A DNA stretch of 35,587 nucleotides from Rhodospirillaceae bacterium (GCA_002716125.1 PAZH01000019.1:3428-39014), one strand, 5' to 3'; shown: positions 16,391 through 25,536, counted from the first letter of the stretch. Notes: generated from the letters alone by a model not told the origin. Numbers and translations are program-made.

Positions 16391-18084
16391 ACCGCTCTCA
16401 AGAAATCAAAGTCGCAGCCATCCTCGGCTTGCAAGACGTGATCTTGATAGAGCTTGGCATAGCCGCGCGGCTCGGCTTCGACCGGCGTCCATTCTGCGCG
16501 GCGCTTTGCCATCTCTTCTTCTGAGACAAGCAGGTCGAACCGACGCTCTTTCACGGAAAGACGGATTCGGTCTCCGTTCCGCACGAGGCCGAGAGGCCCG
16601 CCATCGGCGGCTTCCGGTGACACATGTAGGATAATCGTGCCATAGGCGGTGCCGCTCATTCGGGCATCGGAAATGCGGACTATGTCCTTTACACCGGCGC
16701 GCGCAAGCTTACCGGGAATGGGCAAGTACCCACATTCGGGCATGCCGTAGCCGCTCTTGGGGCCGGCATTCTGCAAGACGATGAAATCGTTTGGCTCGAC
16801 GTCTAAATCAGGATCGTCGATCCGTTCCGCCATATCCGCGGGAGAGGAGAAGACGACGGCTCGTCCCTCGCTTTCGAAAAGTGCGTCGTCGGCGGCGGCG
16901 CGTTTAAGTATGGCACCGTTTGGAGCCAAGGTACCGAAGAGCGAAACCAAACCGCCTAGCGGATAGTGGGGCTCGGCAAAAGGACGGACGATATCGGGAT
17001 CGATGAAACCAGGGTCTTCATTTAAGCGGTCGCCGAGAGTCTCGCCGGTGATTGAGAGCGTATCGAGATGCAGAAGGTGTTTGATTTCGCGCAGCACCGC
17101 GCCCAAGCCGCCGCCGGCGAAAAAGTCTTCCATATAGTGATCACCTGAAGGTTTCAGGTTGACCAAAACAGGTGTCTCGTCGCTGATTTCGTTTAGGCGG
17201 TCGAGCGAAACGTTGACTCCGGCGCGGCCGGCGATGGCCGTTAGATGGATAATGCCATTGGTTGAGCCCCCGATCGCGAGAAGGACGCGCAGTGCGTTCT
17301 CGACGGACTTCTCTGTAACCACCTTGTCCGGTGTCAGGCCGCTCCGCGCTATCTCGACAGCACGTTTTCCAGACTCTTCCGCGGCACGAAGGCGGTCTGC
17401 GTGCACGGCTGGGATCGCAGCCGTTCCCGGCAAAGCCATTCCCAAGGTCTCTGCGATACAGGCCATTGTGCTGGCGGTTCCCATTACGGGGCACGTCCCG
17501 GCCGTCGTTGCGAGACGGGATTCCACAGCGACGATCTGTTGGTCGTTTAACTCGCCGGCCCGATACATCGCCCAAAATCGGCGGCAGTCGGTGCAGGCGC
17601 CGAGGCGTTCTCCTTCATGTCGCGCTGTCATCATCGGGCCGGTAATCAACTGCACCGCCGGTCGGTTGGCTGAGATGGCGCCCATCAGCTGCGCCGGTAC
17701 CGTTTTATCACAGCCGCCGACCACAACCGCGGCGTCCATAGGCTGCGCCGAAATCATCTCTTCCGTATCCATCGACATGAGGTTCCGATAGAGCATGCTG
17801 GTCGGATGGAGGAAGGTCTCCGCGAGAGAGACGGTCGGAAACACCATCGGCAGGCCGCCCGCGGCCAATACACCGCGTTTCACGGCCTCGATTTGTTCTG
17901 GCACATTGCGGTGGCAATTGTTGTAGCTGCTGGCCGTGTCGGCGATTCCGACGATCGGTTTTTCGAGGCTTTCACTCGTGAAGCCCATGGCCTTGGCGAA
18001 GGAGCGGCGGAGGTAGAGCGAGAAATCTTTGTCGCCATAGTTGGTTAGGCCCCGTGCGAGGCCCTTTTCTGTTTCGTCCGCCAT
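16387..18084 (-). CDS. IlvD/Edd family dehydratase (sugar-acid or dihydroxy-acid)
   Basis: A 565-residue Fe-S dehydratase. The three cluster cysteines are in SYNNCHRNVPEQI, VVGGCDKTVPAQL and TAGTCPVMGTASTM; GACTDCRRFWAMYRAGEL is also characteristic. The family removes water from dihydroxy acids, namely branched-chain precursors (IlvD), 6-phosphogluconate (Edd) or pentonates/hexonates. The FWxxYRxGE segment and the lack of any ilv neighbour make a sugar-acid dehydratase such as arabonate/xylonate type more likely than IlvD; this is a judgement from memory. ATG at 18084 is the first of the frame. The gene ends overlapping the YciI stop. Confidence 0.88.
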   Translation of the reverse strand: MADETEKGLARGLTNYGDKDFSLYLRRSFAKAMGFTSESLEKPIVGIADTASSYNNCHRNVPEQIEAVKRGVLAAGGLPMVFPTVSLAETFLHPTSMLYRNLMSMDTEEMISAQPMDAAVVVGGCDKTVPAQLMGAISANRPAVQLITGPMMTARHEGERLGACTDCRRFWAMYRAGELNDQQIVAVESRLATTAGTCPVMGTASTMACIAETLGMALPGTAAIPAVHADRLRAAEESGKRAVEIARSGLTPDKVVTEKSVENALRVLLAIGGSTNGIIHLTAIAGRAGVNVSLDRLNEISDETPVLVNLKPSGDHYMEDFFAGGGLGAVLREIKHLLHLDTLSITGETLGDRLNEDPGFIDPDIVRPFAEPHYPLGGLVSLFGTLAPNGAILKRAAADDALFESEGRAVVFSSPADMAERIDDPDLDVEPNDFIVLQNAGPKSGYGMPECGYLPIPGKLARAGVKDIVRISDARMSGTAYGTIILHVSPEAADGGPLGLVRNGDRIRLSVKERRFDLLVSEEEMAKRRAEWTPVEAEPRGYAKLYQDHVLQAEDGCDFDFLRAV

Positions 18085-18107
18085 GTCTCTCTCCCAGAAG
18101 CTTTTGG

Positions 18108-19724
18108 TTAGTTCGTCTGTTCCTTTGTCTTTAGGAACTTAATCTCCGGCCACTCTTTTTCCGCCGTCTCCAGATGCCATGCATTCCGGGCGAGGAAGAT
18201 TGGCGCGCCGTCATGATCTTCCGCCATCGCCGACGGTCCGGAATCGCGGAGCCCTTTGATCTCCCGCGAATCCTCGCATTCGAGCCAACGCGCGGTGTGA
18301 AGCGAGCTTGCTTCGAACTTCACCGGAATGTCGTACTCGGTGCGAATCCGATCCGCGAGAACGTCGAACTGTAGGGCGCCGACGACACCGACAATCCAAT
18401 CCGGGTCCATGACCGGTTTGAAGACGCGGGCCGCACCTTCTTCGGCGATCTGTAGGAGAGCGCGCCCGAGGTGTTTGGCCTTCATTGGGTCTTCCGGCCG
18501 CACTTTCCGCATCAATTCGGGTGCGAAACTAGGAATACCCGTAAAGACGAGCTCTTCGCCTTCCGTAAGTGCATCGCCAATCCGGAGGTTTCCGTGGTTC
18601 GGAATACCAATAATGTCGCCGGCCCAGGCCTCTTCCGCCAGTTCGCGGTCCTGTGCCAGAAACAGCAGTGGATTGTGCGCGGTGATCATTTTGCCGCTGC
18701 GGACATGCTTCAATTTCATGCCGCGCCGAAACTTACCGGAACATAGGCGGACGAATGCAATACGGTCGCGGTGCTTTGCATCCATATTCGCCTGAACCTT
18801 GAAGACGAAGCCGCTGACTTTCTCTTCATCAGGCGCAATCTCGCGCGCCGCGGTCGGTTGCGGCCGCGGCGGCGGTGCGTATTCGCCGATGCCATCCAGC
18901 AGTTCGCGGACACCGAAATTATTGATCGCGCTACCAAAATAGACCGGCGTAAGCGTCCCGTCGCGATAAGCTTGCAAATCGAAATCGGGACAGAGGCCAC
19001 GTGCCATTTCAACGTCTTCGCGCAATTTGGTCACTGCGTCGGCAGGCAGAAGTTCGTCAAGTTGCGGGTCGTCTAAGCCTTCACAAGGAATTCCATCGGC
19101 GACGATGTCGCCTTTACTGCGTTCCGTCAGCAAAAGGCGGTCGCGCAAGATGTCGTAACAGCCGAGAAAGTTCCGACCCATGCCAATGGGCCAAGAGGCT
19201 GGGGTCACATCGAGGGCGAGGGTTTGCTCGATTTCATCCAATAGGTCGAAAGGGTCCTGCGCTTCCCGATCCATCTTATTTATGAAAGTCGCGATGGGGA
19301 CGTCGCGGAGGCGGCAGACCTCGAATAGTTTGCGTGTTTGATTCTCGATACCGCGTGCCGCGTCGAGTACCATGACGGCAGAATCGACGGCGGTGAGCGT
19401 GCGATAGGTGTCTTCACTGAAATCTTCGTGGCCCGGTGTATCGAGGAGGTTGAAGGTATGGTGATCGTAGTCGAAGGTCATCACCGACACGGTTACGGAA
19501 ATCCCGCGTTCGCGCTCCACCTTCATCCAGTCCGAATGCGCCCGGCGGCGGTCCCCACGGGCTTTCACCGCACCGGCAAGTTGGATAGCACCGCCGAACA
19601 GAAGCAGTTTTTCGGTCAGTGTCGTCTTGCCGGCATCCGGGTGAGAAATAATGGCGAAAGTTCGCCGGCGTCCCACGGGGTGGTCAGACGCACCGTCGCT
19701 CGAGGCGGGCAGTGCAGAAGCCAT
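18108..19724 (-). CDS. prfC: Peptide chain release factor 3
   Basis: A 538-residue translational GTPase close to the usual RF3 length (about 530). It removes RF1/RF2 from the ribosome after peptide release. G motifs are SHPDAGKTTLTEKLL (G1), RGISVTVSVM (G2), DTPGHEDFSEDTYR (G3) and NKMDREAQDPFDLLDEIE (G4). The RF3-type WPIGMG and C-terminal ALQFDVLADRI are present. The frame is open to 20030, but the ATG at 19724 follows GGAG at a good distance, whereas the ATG at 19754 has none. It is divergent from the DksA-like gene and followed 23 bases later by the IlvD/Edd gene on the same strand. Confidence 0.95.
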   Translation of the reverse strand: MASALPASSDGASDHPVGRRRTFAIISHPDAGKTTLTEKLLLFGGAIQLAGAVKARGDRRRAHSDWMKVERERGISVTVSVMTFDYDHHTFNLLDTPGHEDFSEDTYRTLTAVDSAVMVLDAARGIENQTRKLFEVCRLRDVPIATFINKMDREAQDPFDLLDEIEQTLALDVTPASWPIGMGRNFLGCYDILRDRLLLTERSKGDIVADGIPCEGLDDPQLDELLPADAVTKLREDVEMARGLCPDFDLQAYRDGTLTPVYFGSAINNFGVRELLDGIGEYAPPPRPQPTAAREIAPDEEKVSGFVFKVQANMDAKHRDRIAFVRLCSGKFRRGMKLKHVRSGKMITAHNPLLFLAQDRELAEEAWAGDIIGIPNHGNLRIGDALTEGEELVFTGIPSFAPELMRKVRPEDPMKAKHLGRALLQIAEEGAARVFKPVMDPDWIVGVVGALQFDVLADRIRTEYDIPVKFEASSLHTARWLECEDSREIKGLRDSGPSAMAEDHDGAPIFLARNAWHLETAEKEWPEIKFLKTKEQTN

Positions 19725-19817
19725 GTCAGATTCTCCGTTGTCGTCGGCACCCATATGAGCGCAAAATGATATAGATGCAATAAAGAGTGCGCTATCGTGG
19801 CGCTTTTTAACGGAACG

Positions 19818-20162
19818 ATGAGCGATCGCAAAGACATAGACGTCGGTGCGTTGAAAAAACAGTTGATCGAACGCCGTGACGAATTGAATCGCTTGGTGAC
19901 TGCACATCACGATGATACCAAGCCGGTGATCCTGGACCAAACGACCGTTGGCCGCCTGTCCCGCATGGATGAGTTGCAGACTCAGGCCATGTCGATCGAA
20001 ACCGAGCGGCGTCGGAAGGACGAATTGCATCGCATCGATGCCGCTCTATCGCGGGTCGATGAGGACGAATTCGGCTATTGTGTGACCTGCGGTGACGAGA
20101 TTGAAAAGAAGCGGATCGAACTTGATCCCGCAATTCCGACTTGCGTTGGTTGCGCAAGATAG
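19818..20162 (+). CDS. DksA/TraR family C4 zinc-finger protein
   Basis: A 114-residue protein with a helical coiled-coil N-terminal half and a four-cysteine zinc finger: Cys88 and Cys91 (YCVTCG) and Cys109 and Cys112 (TCVGC). It is shorter than E. coli DksA (151) and nearer the TraR/YbiI-like group. DksA relatives act in the RNA polymerase secondary channel, often with ppGpp; whether this one does is open. The coiled-coil tip carries acidic residues. The frame extends to a GTG at 19797; the ATG at 19818 is preferred. It leads a likely operon with the two pterin genes. Confidence 0.88.
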   Translation: MSDRKDIDVGALKKQLIERRDELNRLVTAHHDDTKPVILDQTTVGRLSRMDELQTQAMSIETERRRKDELHRIDAALSRVDEDEFGYCVTCGDEIEKKRIELDPAIPTCVGCAR

Positions 20163-20228
20163 ACGCCAATTGCGATCCCGTAACGGGCTCCTATATTACC
20201 CTCGAAAACGCAGGATCGAATCTGAACC

Positions 20229-20984
20229 ATGCAAACAGCACTCGTGACAGGAGGAGCCAAACGGATTGGCGCGGCGATTGTGCGAGGGCTGTCGCGCGAC
20301 GGTTGGCGCGTTGTCGTTCACTACAATTCATCGAAGTCGGAAGCGGAAACGCTGGCGAAAGAATTGACTGCTAACGGCAGTGCTGTGGATATCGTGGGTT
20401 GCGACCTCACTGACCTTGCCGCGACGGAACGCCTTGTGCCGGAATGTGTCGAACGCTTCGGGCCGTTGGATTGCTTGATCAACAATGCGTCGCTCTTCGA
20501 ACCTGATTGGCTTGAAACGGTCGAGCCGGCTCTCTGGCAGAAACAATTGGACGTCAATCTTCGCGCACCCATGCTGCTCACAAAGGCGTTTGCCGCCCAG
20601 CTGCCCGACGGCCGGGAAGGTTGTGTCATCAATATGCTGGATAACAAGGTCTTCAGCCCGAACCCGGACTATTTTTCATATTCCGTCGGCAAATTCGGCT
20701 TGAAGGGCATCACGGAAATGGCCGCGATGGCATTGGGTCCACGCATTCGGGTCTGCGGCATCGCGCCCGGCCTCACGACGATCAGCGGCGATCAATCGGC
20801 CGAGGATTTCGAAAGCCAAAGTACGATGAATTTGCTCGAGAAATCGAGCAGTCCCGAAGAGATTGTGAAGACCGTTCGATATATACTGGCGTCCGATATT
20901 CTAACCGGGCAAATAATCGTCGTTGATGGCGGGCAATCGTTGTTGCGATTGCCGCGCGACGTTGCGTTTCTAAACGAAGAATAA
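20229..20984 (+). CDS. SDR oxidoreductase, pteridine reductase/FolM-like
   Basis: A 251-residue short-chain dehydrogenase. The cofactor motif is TGGAKRIG (residues 7-14), the TGxxxRxG form of pteridine reductases rather than the common TGxxxGxG. The usual catalytic Ser is replaced by Asp in INMLDNKV, followed by YSVGK (Tyr-x3-Lys), as in PTR1/FolM enzymes. NADPH-dependent reduction of dihydromonapterin or dihydrofolate is therefore likely. The adjacent dihydroneopterin aldolase gene, 13 bases downstream, strongly supports a pterin role. The ATG at 20229 is the first of the frame. Confidence 0.85.
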   Translation: MQTALVTGGAKRIGAAIVRGLSRDGWRVVVHYNSSKSEAETLAKELTANGSAVDIVGCDLTDLAATERLVPECVERFGPLDCLINNASLFEPDWLETVEPALWQKQLDVNLRAPMLLTKAFAAQLPDGREGCVINMLDNKVFSPNPDYFSYSVGKFGLKGITEMAAMALGPRIRVCGIAPGLTTISGDQSAEDFESQSTMNLLEKSSSPEEIVKTVRYILASDILTGQIIVVDGGQSLLRLPRDVAFLNEE

Positions 20985-20997
20985 CAGGGAGCTGACT

Positions 20998-21360
20998 TTG
21001 CAGCGGCGAATATTCCTACGCGACTATGAAATTATCGCGTCCATCGGTATACATGAATTCGAACGCCAAAATCCGCAGCGAATTATTGTCGATGTATCTC
21101 TCGACCTGGCAAATGACATGCCGCCGGATACCGCGGAAGATCGGATTGAAACTGTTCTCGACTATGATTTTCTCCGCGATCGAATTCGTGAGATCGTCGA
21201 AGGCCGTCACTTCAATTTACAAGAGACGCTCTGCGCCGAAATTCTAACCACTTGTCTGCAGCCGAATAAAGTTAAGGCGGCGCGGGTGTCGACGCGTAAA
21301 CCAGACGTCTACCCAGACTGCGACAGCGTTGGCGTGGAGATGGAGAGCCGAAAAGGATGA
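20998..21360 (+). CDS. folB: Dihydroneopterin aldolase
   Basis: A 120-residue FolB/FolX-type protein that cleaves or epimerises 7,8-dihydroneopterin in folate or monapterin synthesis. It matches the family throughout: RDYEIIASIGIHEFERQNPQ, VLDYDFLRDRIREIVE, HFNLQETLCAEI and the end segment RKPDVYPDCDSVGVEM. The start is a TTG at 20998, supported by GGGAG seven bases upstream and the lack of a nearby in-frame ATG. It follows the FolM-like gene and is probably translated from the same message. FolX activity instead of FolB cannot be ruled out. Confidence 0.9.
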   Translation: MQRRIFLRDYEIIASIGIHEFERQNPQRIIVDVSLDLANDMPPDTAEDRIETVLDYDFLRDRIREIVEGRHFNLQETLCAEILTTCLQPNKVKAARVSTRKPDVYPDCDSVGVEMESRKG

Positions 21361-21429
21361 CTCGGCATTGCCGTCTCGAATATCATCACCACAATTATCG
21401 CTAAGAAGAATTTACAGGGGGAGGCAATC

Positions 21430-22308
21430 ATGCCCTATGCAGTGGCGAGCGATGACGTAAAGCTTTACTACGAAGAAGCAGGCGAAGGGACGCCGATCCT
21501 GTTTATCCATGAGTTTGCCGACGATCTGCGCACGTGGGAGCACCAGTTCAATCATTTTTCACGCAACTACCGTTGCATTGCGTACAACGCGCGGGGGTAT
21601 CCGCCTTCGGATGTGCCCGAAAACTCGAGCTCATACAGCCAACTGAGAGCGGCCGAAGACGCACGAGACGTTCTCAAGCATCTCGGAATCGAGAAGGCGC
21701 ATATCATTGGCCTCTCGATGGGCGGGTTCGCCTCGCTGCATTTTGGATTGAACTTTCCGGAAATGGCATTGTCTTGTGTTGTCGCTGGGTGCGGTTACGG
21801 CGCCGGAGGGGATCGCGATCAATGGCGACAAGAAACCGCGGAAATTGCGCAGCGCTTTATCGATCTCGGTATGGAAGGCGTCAGCAGCTTCTACGCCTAT
21901 GGTCCGACGCGTGTCCAATTCGAGAATAAAGATCCGCGAGGGTTTGCCGCGTTCGTGAAGCGATTCAATGAACACTCGCCGCTCGGCTGCGCCAATACAT
22001 TCATCGGCGTACAGGGCGAAAGGCCCTCGCTCTACGATCTGCAGGAAGGTATGGCGAAGATGACGATGCCCGTCTACATCATGACGGGTGACGAGGATGA
22101 ACCGTGCCTTGATCCGAACCTCATGATGAAACGGACCATTCCGATGTCTTGGCTCGCGGTAATGCCGAAGGCCGGCCACGCAATCAACTTGGAAGATCCC
22201 GGCCTGTTTAATCAATTGGTCCAGGATTTCCTGGTTGCGGTCGAAACCGGCGGCTTCAAGACCCGCGACCCGCGATCCATCGGCCAATCGATGTCGGGTC
22301 TAAAATAA
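21430..22308 (+). CDS. Alpha/beta hydrolase
   Basis: A 292-residue alpha/beta hydrolase. The nucleophile elbow is GLSMGG (Ser96), the His is His250 in KAGHAINLEDP, and the acid is likely Asp221 or Asp223 in TGDEDEPC. The N-terminal strand and oxyanion turn are ILFIHEFADDLRTWEHQ; the usual HG is HE here. An esterase, lactonase or C-C hydrolase activity is possible. AGGGGGAGG lies just before the ATG at 21430. It is 70 bases after folB and may share its transcript or have its own promoter. Confidence 0.88.
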   Translation: MPYAVASDDVKLYYEEAGEGTPILFIHEFADDLRTWEHQFNHFSRNYRCIAYNARGYPPSDVPENSSSYSQLRAAEDARDVLKHLGIEKAHIIGLSMGGFASLHFGLNFPEMALSCVVAGCGYGAGGDRDQWRQETAEIAQRFIDLGMEGVSSFYAYGPTRVQFENKDPRGFAAFVKRFNEHSPLGCANTFIGVQGERPSLYDLQEGMAKMTMPVYIMTGDEDEPCLDPNLMMKRTIPMSWLAVMPKAGHAINLEDPGLFNQLVQDFLVAVETGGFKTRDPRSIGQSMSGLK

Positions 22309-22311
22309 CGC

Positions 22312-22935
22312 TTAAACGCCCTCGAAATGCGCCTCGATAGCCCGCGCGGCCGCGGGGCGTGCTTCGATGGCATCGAACTGGGCTTTCACTTTCGGGAAGC
22401 GGTTGATGTCGACACCGTCGCCTTCCATCCAACGTGCGACCGTATAGAGGTATGGGTCGCACATACTGTAGGTATCCCCGAGAACCCAAGGTCCTTCGAT
22501 CAAGGTGTCTTCGATAAGCTGAAAACACGCGCTCACGGACTCAGGCACCTTTTTTCGCATGTCTTCGAAGGAAGATTCTTCGTAAGCCCAACGCTCACCC
22601 CGTCCGCGGTGCGCATGGGCGACATGGACTGTCGCGCAAAGGTAGCTGTTGAAGGATTGCGCTTCCGCCAAAGCGAATGGATCGTCAAGCGGCGCCATAT
22701 TCACGGCGGGGAAACTCTGCACCAGGTAGAACAGGATCGCTGGCGTTTCCGTTAAGATGCCGCGCTCGGTCACGAGGGCCGGGACGCGGCCTTTCGGGTT
22801 TACCTCCAGAAACTCCGGGCTCTTCTGTTGTGCCGAGCCGAAGTCGATACGAATGGCTTCGTAATCGGTCCCCGATTCTTCGAGCGCGATATGGGAAGCG
22901 AGGGCACAGGAGCCTGGCGAGTAATACAATTTCAT
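22312..22935 (-). CDS. Glutathione S-transferase (beta-class-like)
   Basis: A 207-residue GST. The N-terminal thioredoxin-like domain begins MKLYYSPGSCALASHIALEE with Cys10, the catalytic residue of bacterial beta-class enzymes; NPKGRVPAL and TETPAILFYL are the glutathione-site segments. The helical C-domain ends in GDTYSMCDPYLYTVARWME. It lies 30 bases downstream of metZ on the same strand with no visible terminator between, so it probably belongs to the SAM-II-controlled transcript. The electrophilic substrate is unknown. Confidence 0.92.
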   Translation of the reverse strand: MKLYYSPGSCALASHIALEESGTDYEAIRIDFGSAQQKSPEFLEVNPKGRVPALVTERGILTETPAILFYLVQSFPAVNMAPLDDPFALAEAQSFNSYLCATVHVAHAHRGRGERWAYEESSFEDMRKKVPESVSACFQLIEDTLIEGPWVLGDTYSMCDPYLYTVARWMEGDGVDINRFPKVKAQFDAIEARPAAARAIEAHFEGV

Positions 22936-22965
22936 GGCGATCCGATCCTGCGAATAAAGGAGTGG

Positions 22966-24162
22966 TTAGGCGCTCAGCGCCCGTTCGATATCACCAATTA
23001 AATCGATCGGGTCCTCAAGGCCAACGGAAAGTCGCACCATCCCATCGGAAATGCCGAGCCGCGCCCGCTCTTCTTCTTCCAGGCGTTGGTGTGTGGTCGT
23101 GGCTGGATGCGTAATCAATGTCTTGGCATCACCTAGATTATTGGAGATGTCCGCAACCTCTAGCGCATTGAGGAAACGAAATGCGCGTTCCTTCCCGCCG
23201 TCGAGCTCGAACGTGACGACAGTCCCGCCGTCGCGCATTTGCTTCTTAGCGAGTTTGTGTTGTGGATGTGTTGCCAACCCCGGGTAGAAGACATTTGCAA
23301 TCTGAGGGTCGTTCGCAAGGAATGCGGCGATTTGATGGGCATTCCGCGAGTGTCGTTCGACACGAAGATCGAGCGTCTCGAGGCCTTTGACCAGTAGCCA
23401 GGCATTGAACGGTGATAAGGTCGGACCGGTATGGCGCATAATATTGGAAAGTTTTTCTTCAACAATTTCGTGCGGCCCAAGAATGGCGCCGCCCAGGCTC
23501 CGGCCCTGACCATCAATATGTTTGGTCGCGGAATAAATCACGACGTCGGCGCCAAGCTGCAGCGGTTTCTGGACGACCGGTGAGGCGAGTGCATTGTCGA
23601 CGACGAGCTTTCCGCCGGCCGCATGGGTCAATTCCGCGACACGCCCGATATCGATGATCTCAAGTGTCGGGTTCGATGGGCTTTCCAAGAAGGTAACGGT
23701 AACCTTGTCTCCGATTGCTTGCTCCCACTGATTGTAGTCGGCGCCGTCGACAAAATGTGTTTCGACGCCGAACCTTGGGAGAAGTTCGCTAATGATGTAA
23801 TGGCATGAGCCAAACAAAGCCCGCGATGCGACGACTTTGTCGCCTGCCTGCAATTGGCAAATAAGCGCCGCGTGCACGGCGGCCATGCCGCTCGCAGTGC
23901 CTTTACAGACTTCCGCACCTTCCAAAAGACGAAGGCGTTCTTCGAATGCAGCGACGGTCGGATTGCCGTACCGGCCGTAGATGTAACGCTTGTGATCGCC
24001 CTTGAACGCCGCTTCGGCTTCTTCGGCGGTGTCGTAAACGAATCCTGACGTGAGAAAGAGCGCCTCGCTTGTCTCTTGATGCGAGGAGCGGTGTAAGCCG
24101 CCGCGAACGAGCGATGTCTGTGGTTGCCAGTCTTGAGTGAACGTTTCGAATGAGCCGTCCAT
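22966..24162 (-). CDS. metZ: O-succinylhomoserine sulfhydrylase
   Basis: A 398-residue Cys/Met-metabolism PLP enzyme. The PLP lysine is Lys214 in SATKHIDGQGR, the form typical of MetZ rather than of cystathionine synthases; YGRYGNPT (62-69) binds the phosphate. MetZ makes homocysteine from O-succinylhomoserine and sulfide in methionine synthesis. A Shine-Dalgarno AGGAGG sits seven bases before the ATG. The leader contains a SAM-II riboswitch and a terminator, so expression should fall when SAM is plentiful. O-acetylhomoserine use is the main alternative. Confidence 0.93.
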   Translation of the reverse strand: MDGSFETFTQDWQPQTSLVRGGLHRSSHQETSEALFLTSGFVYDTAEEAEAAFKGDHKRYIYGRYGNPTVAAFEERLRLLEGAEVCKGTASGMAAVHAALICQLQAGDKVVASRALFGSCHYIISELLPRFGVETHFVDGADYNQWEQAIGDKVTVTFLESPSNPTLEIIDIGRVAELTHAAGGKLVVDNALASPVVQKPLQLGADVVIYSATKHIDGQGRSLGGAILGPHEIVEEKLSNIMRHTGPTLSPFNAWLLVKGLETLDLRVERHSRNAHQIAAFLANDPQIANVFYPGLATHPQHKLAKKQMRDGGTVVTFELDGGKERAFRFLNALEVADISNNLGDAKTLITHPATTTHQRLEEEERARLGISDGMVRLSVGLEDPIDLIGDIERALSA

Positions 24163-24199
24163 GTCATCCTCCTAAAGGTTTGGACGGTCGGCGTGCCGC

Positions 24200-24225
24200 A
24201 AAAAAAATCCCCCAACCGGGAGGGG
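24200..24225 (-). terminator. Attenuator-type terminator between SAM-II aptamer and metZ
   Basis: Read leftward, a C-rich then G-rich hairpin (TCCC/GGGA core, with additional flanking C and G) is followed by eight T residues (complement of the A run 24200-24207). Its place between aptamer and start codon suggests transcriptional attenuation. Confidence 0.65.
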
Positions 24226-24250
24226 TCAGGGGTCCTTGCGAACACTCCGA

Positions 24251-24304
24251 CCTTTTAGCTAGTTGTTTTACGTGGCCGCAAGCCGGTCGGGCCAAATCAC
24301 CACG
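24251..24304 (-). promoter_or_regulatory. SAM-II riboswitch aptamer
   Basis: Read leftward, stem P1 is formed by CGTGG (24304-24300) and CCACG (24275-24271). Its loop starts TGATTTGG and contains GGCTTGCGG. The 3' strand AGCTAAAAGG (24260-24251) can form the H-type pseudoknot. These are the conserved SAM-II features (GAUUU loop, UUGC, GCUAAA) known upstream of met genes in alphaproteobacteria, and metZ follows directly. SAM binding should reduce metZ expression. Confidence 0.9.
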
Positions 24305-24418
24305 CTGACCGTTACCTAAGGGGCAGGCGGCAGAGAGTCAAATACAATTGCGCTCTCGCCGTCGATGCATACGCCGCTACTTCAATTATGAGATGGGCTG
24401 CTAACGAGGATGTATGCG

Positions 24419-25531
24419 ATGAAAATCGATGACGTGACGCTAACGATATTCGCTTGGGACGATATTCCCTCGACCAAGTACGGTGGTCATACACAAGAGT
24501 TTAAAGGGCAGTCCCACCTCGGATTGGTGACGATCCAAACCGACGATGGAGTGGAGGGACATGCTTTTCTCGGCTCGGCGTCGCGGACGGCCGCGCATGA
24601 TGCGTCGTCGTTTATGAAGCATCTAAAACCCGTCGTTATGGGTCAAAACCCGCTGGACCGTGAACGTCTTTGGCAAAGCATGTGGCAAGGCTACCGGTCG
24701 ACGACACTGCGTGCGATCGGTGCGATGGATGTGGCGCTTTGGGATATTGCGGGGAAGGTCGCCGGTCTTCCGGTGCATCAGCTGATCGGATCGTATCGTA
24801 CGAGTGTGCCGGCCTATGCGAGCTCGCCCGTACATCAAACAACGGAGGCCTATGTCGAAGAAGCGCAAGAACTGAAATCACGCGGATGGACCGCCTATAA
24901 AATTCATCCGCCGACGGAATGGGAATGGGATATTGAAGTCTGCGAAGCGGTTCGCAAAGGCGTTGGCGACGAGCATCGCGTCATGCTCGATTCAACCTGG
25001 TCCTATCGCTACGAGGAAGCGCTACGGGTCGGTAAGGCGGCCGAAGCGTTGAATTTCTATTGGTACGAAGATCCGCTCGCCGACGACGATTTGCTCAACT
25101 ACGTAAAACTCAGGGACAAGCTTGATATTCCGATTATGGCAACGGAGTACGCACCAGGTGGGCACCCCGCATCGTATGGCCCTTGGATCGTGCACAAGGC
25201 AACGGACTTTCTACGAGGCGATGTTGCCGTCAAGGGCGGTCTTACGTCATGCCTTAAGACGGCGCATGTCGCGGAGGGATTCCGGATGAATTACGAGGTT
25301 CACCACGGTGGCAATTCGCACAACAATTTCGCGAATATGCACCTCATCATGGCGATCAAGAACTGCGAATATTTTGAAGTGCTTCTGCCGGATGCGTCAC
25401 AGAAATATGGCGTCGTCAATGAAATCGAAGTCGACAGCGACGGGCTTGTACATGCACCGATGACACCCGGTATCGGCGCTGAGATCGATTTCGATTTGAT
25501 CGAGGCGAAGAAAGTCGAAGTGCTTCGCTAA
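24419..25531 (+). CDS. Enolase superfamily enzyme, mandelate racemase/muconate lactonizing type
   Basis: A 370-residue protein with the capping domain (1-125) and TIM barrel of the superfamily. The barrel shows Lys161-x-His163 (AYKIHPP), metal ligands Asp191 (VMLDSTW), Glu217 (WYEDPL) and Glu243 (ATEYAPGG), then Asp268 and His295 (YEVHHGGNS). A second-strand KxH plus an Asp-His dyad is the mandelate-racemase arrangement and fits acid-sugar dehydratases; the exact substrate cannot be read. The ATG at 24419 has GAGGA eight bases upstream; an earlier ATG at 24410 lies inside that site. It is divergent from metZ and convergent with the lyase at 25537. Confidence 0.88.
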   Translation: MKIDDVTLTIFAWDDIPSTKYGGHTQEFKGQSHLGLVTIQTDDGVEGHAFLGSASRTAAHDASSFMKHLKPVVMGQNPLDRERLWQSMWQGYRSTTLRAIGAMDVALWDIAGKVAGLPVHQLIGSYRTSVPAYASSPVHQTTEAYVEEAQELKSRGWTAYKIHPPTEWEWDIEVCEAVRKGVGDEHRVMLDSTWSYRYEEALRVGKAAEALNFYWYEDPLADDDLLNYVKLRDKLDIPIMATEYAPGGHPASYGPWIVHKATDFLRGDVAVKGGLTSCLKTAHVAEGFRMNYEVHHGGNSHNNFANMHLIMAIKNCEYFEVLLPDASQKYGVVNEIEVDSDGLVHAPMTPGIGAEIDFDLIEAKKVEVLR

Positions 25532-25536
25532 ATCGC

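Noticed and set aside
18108..20030. Extended N-terminus of release factor 3 up to 20030
   Set aside because: The extra residues lie opposite the DksA-like gene and do not resemble RF3; the ATG at 19724 has a good Shine-Dalgarno.
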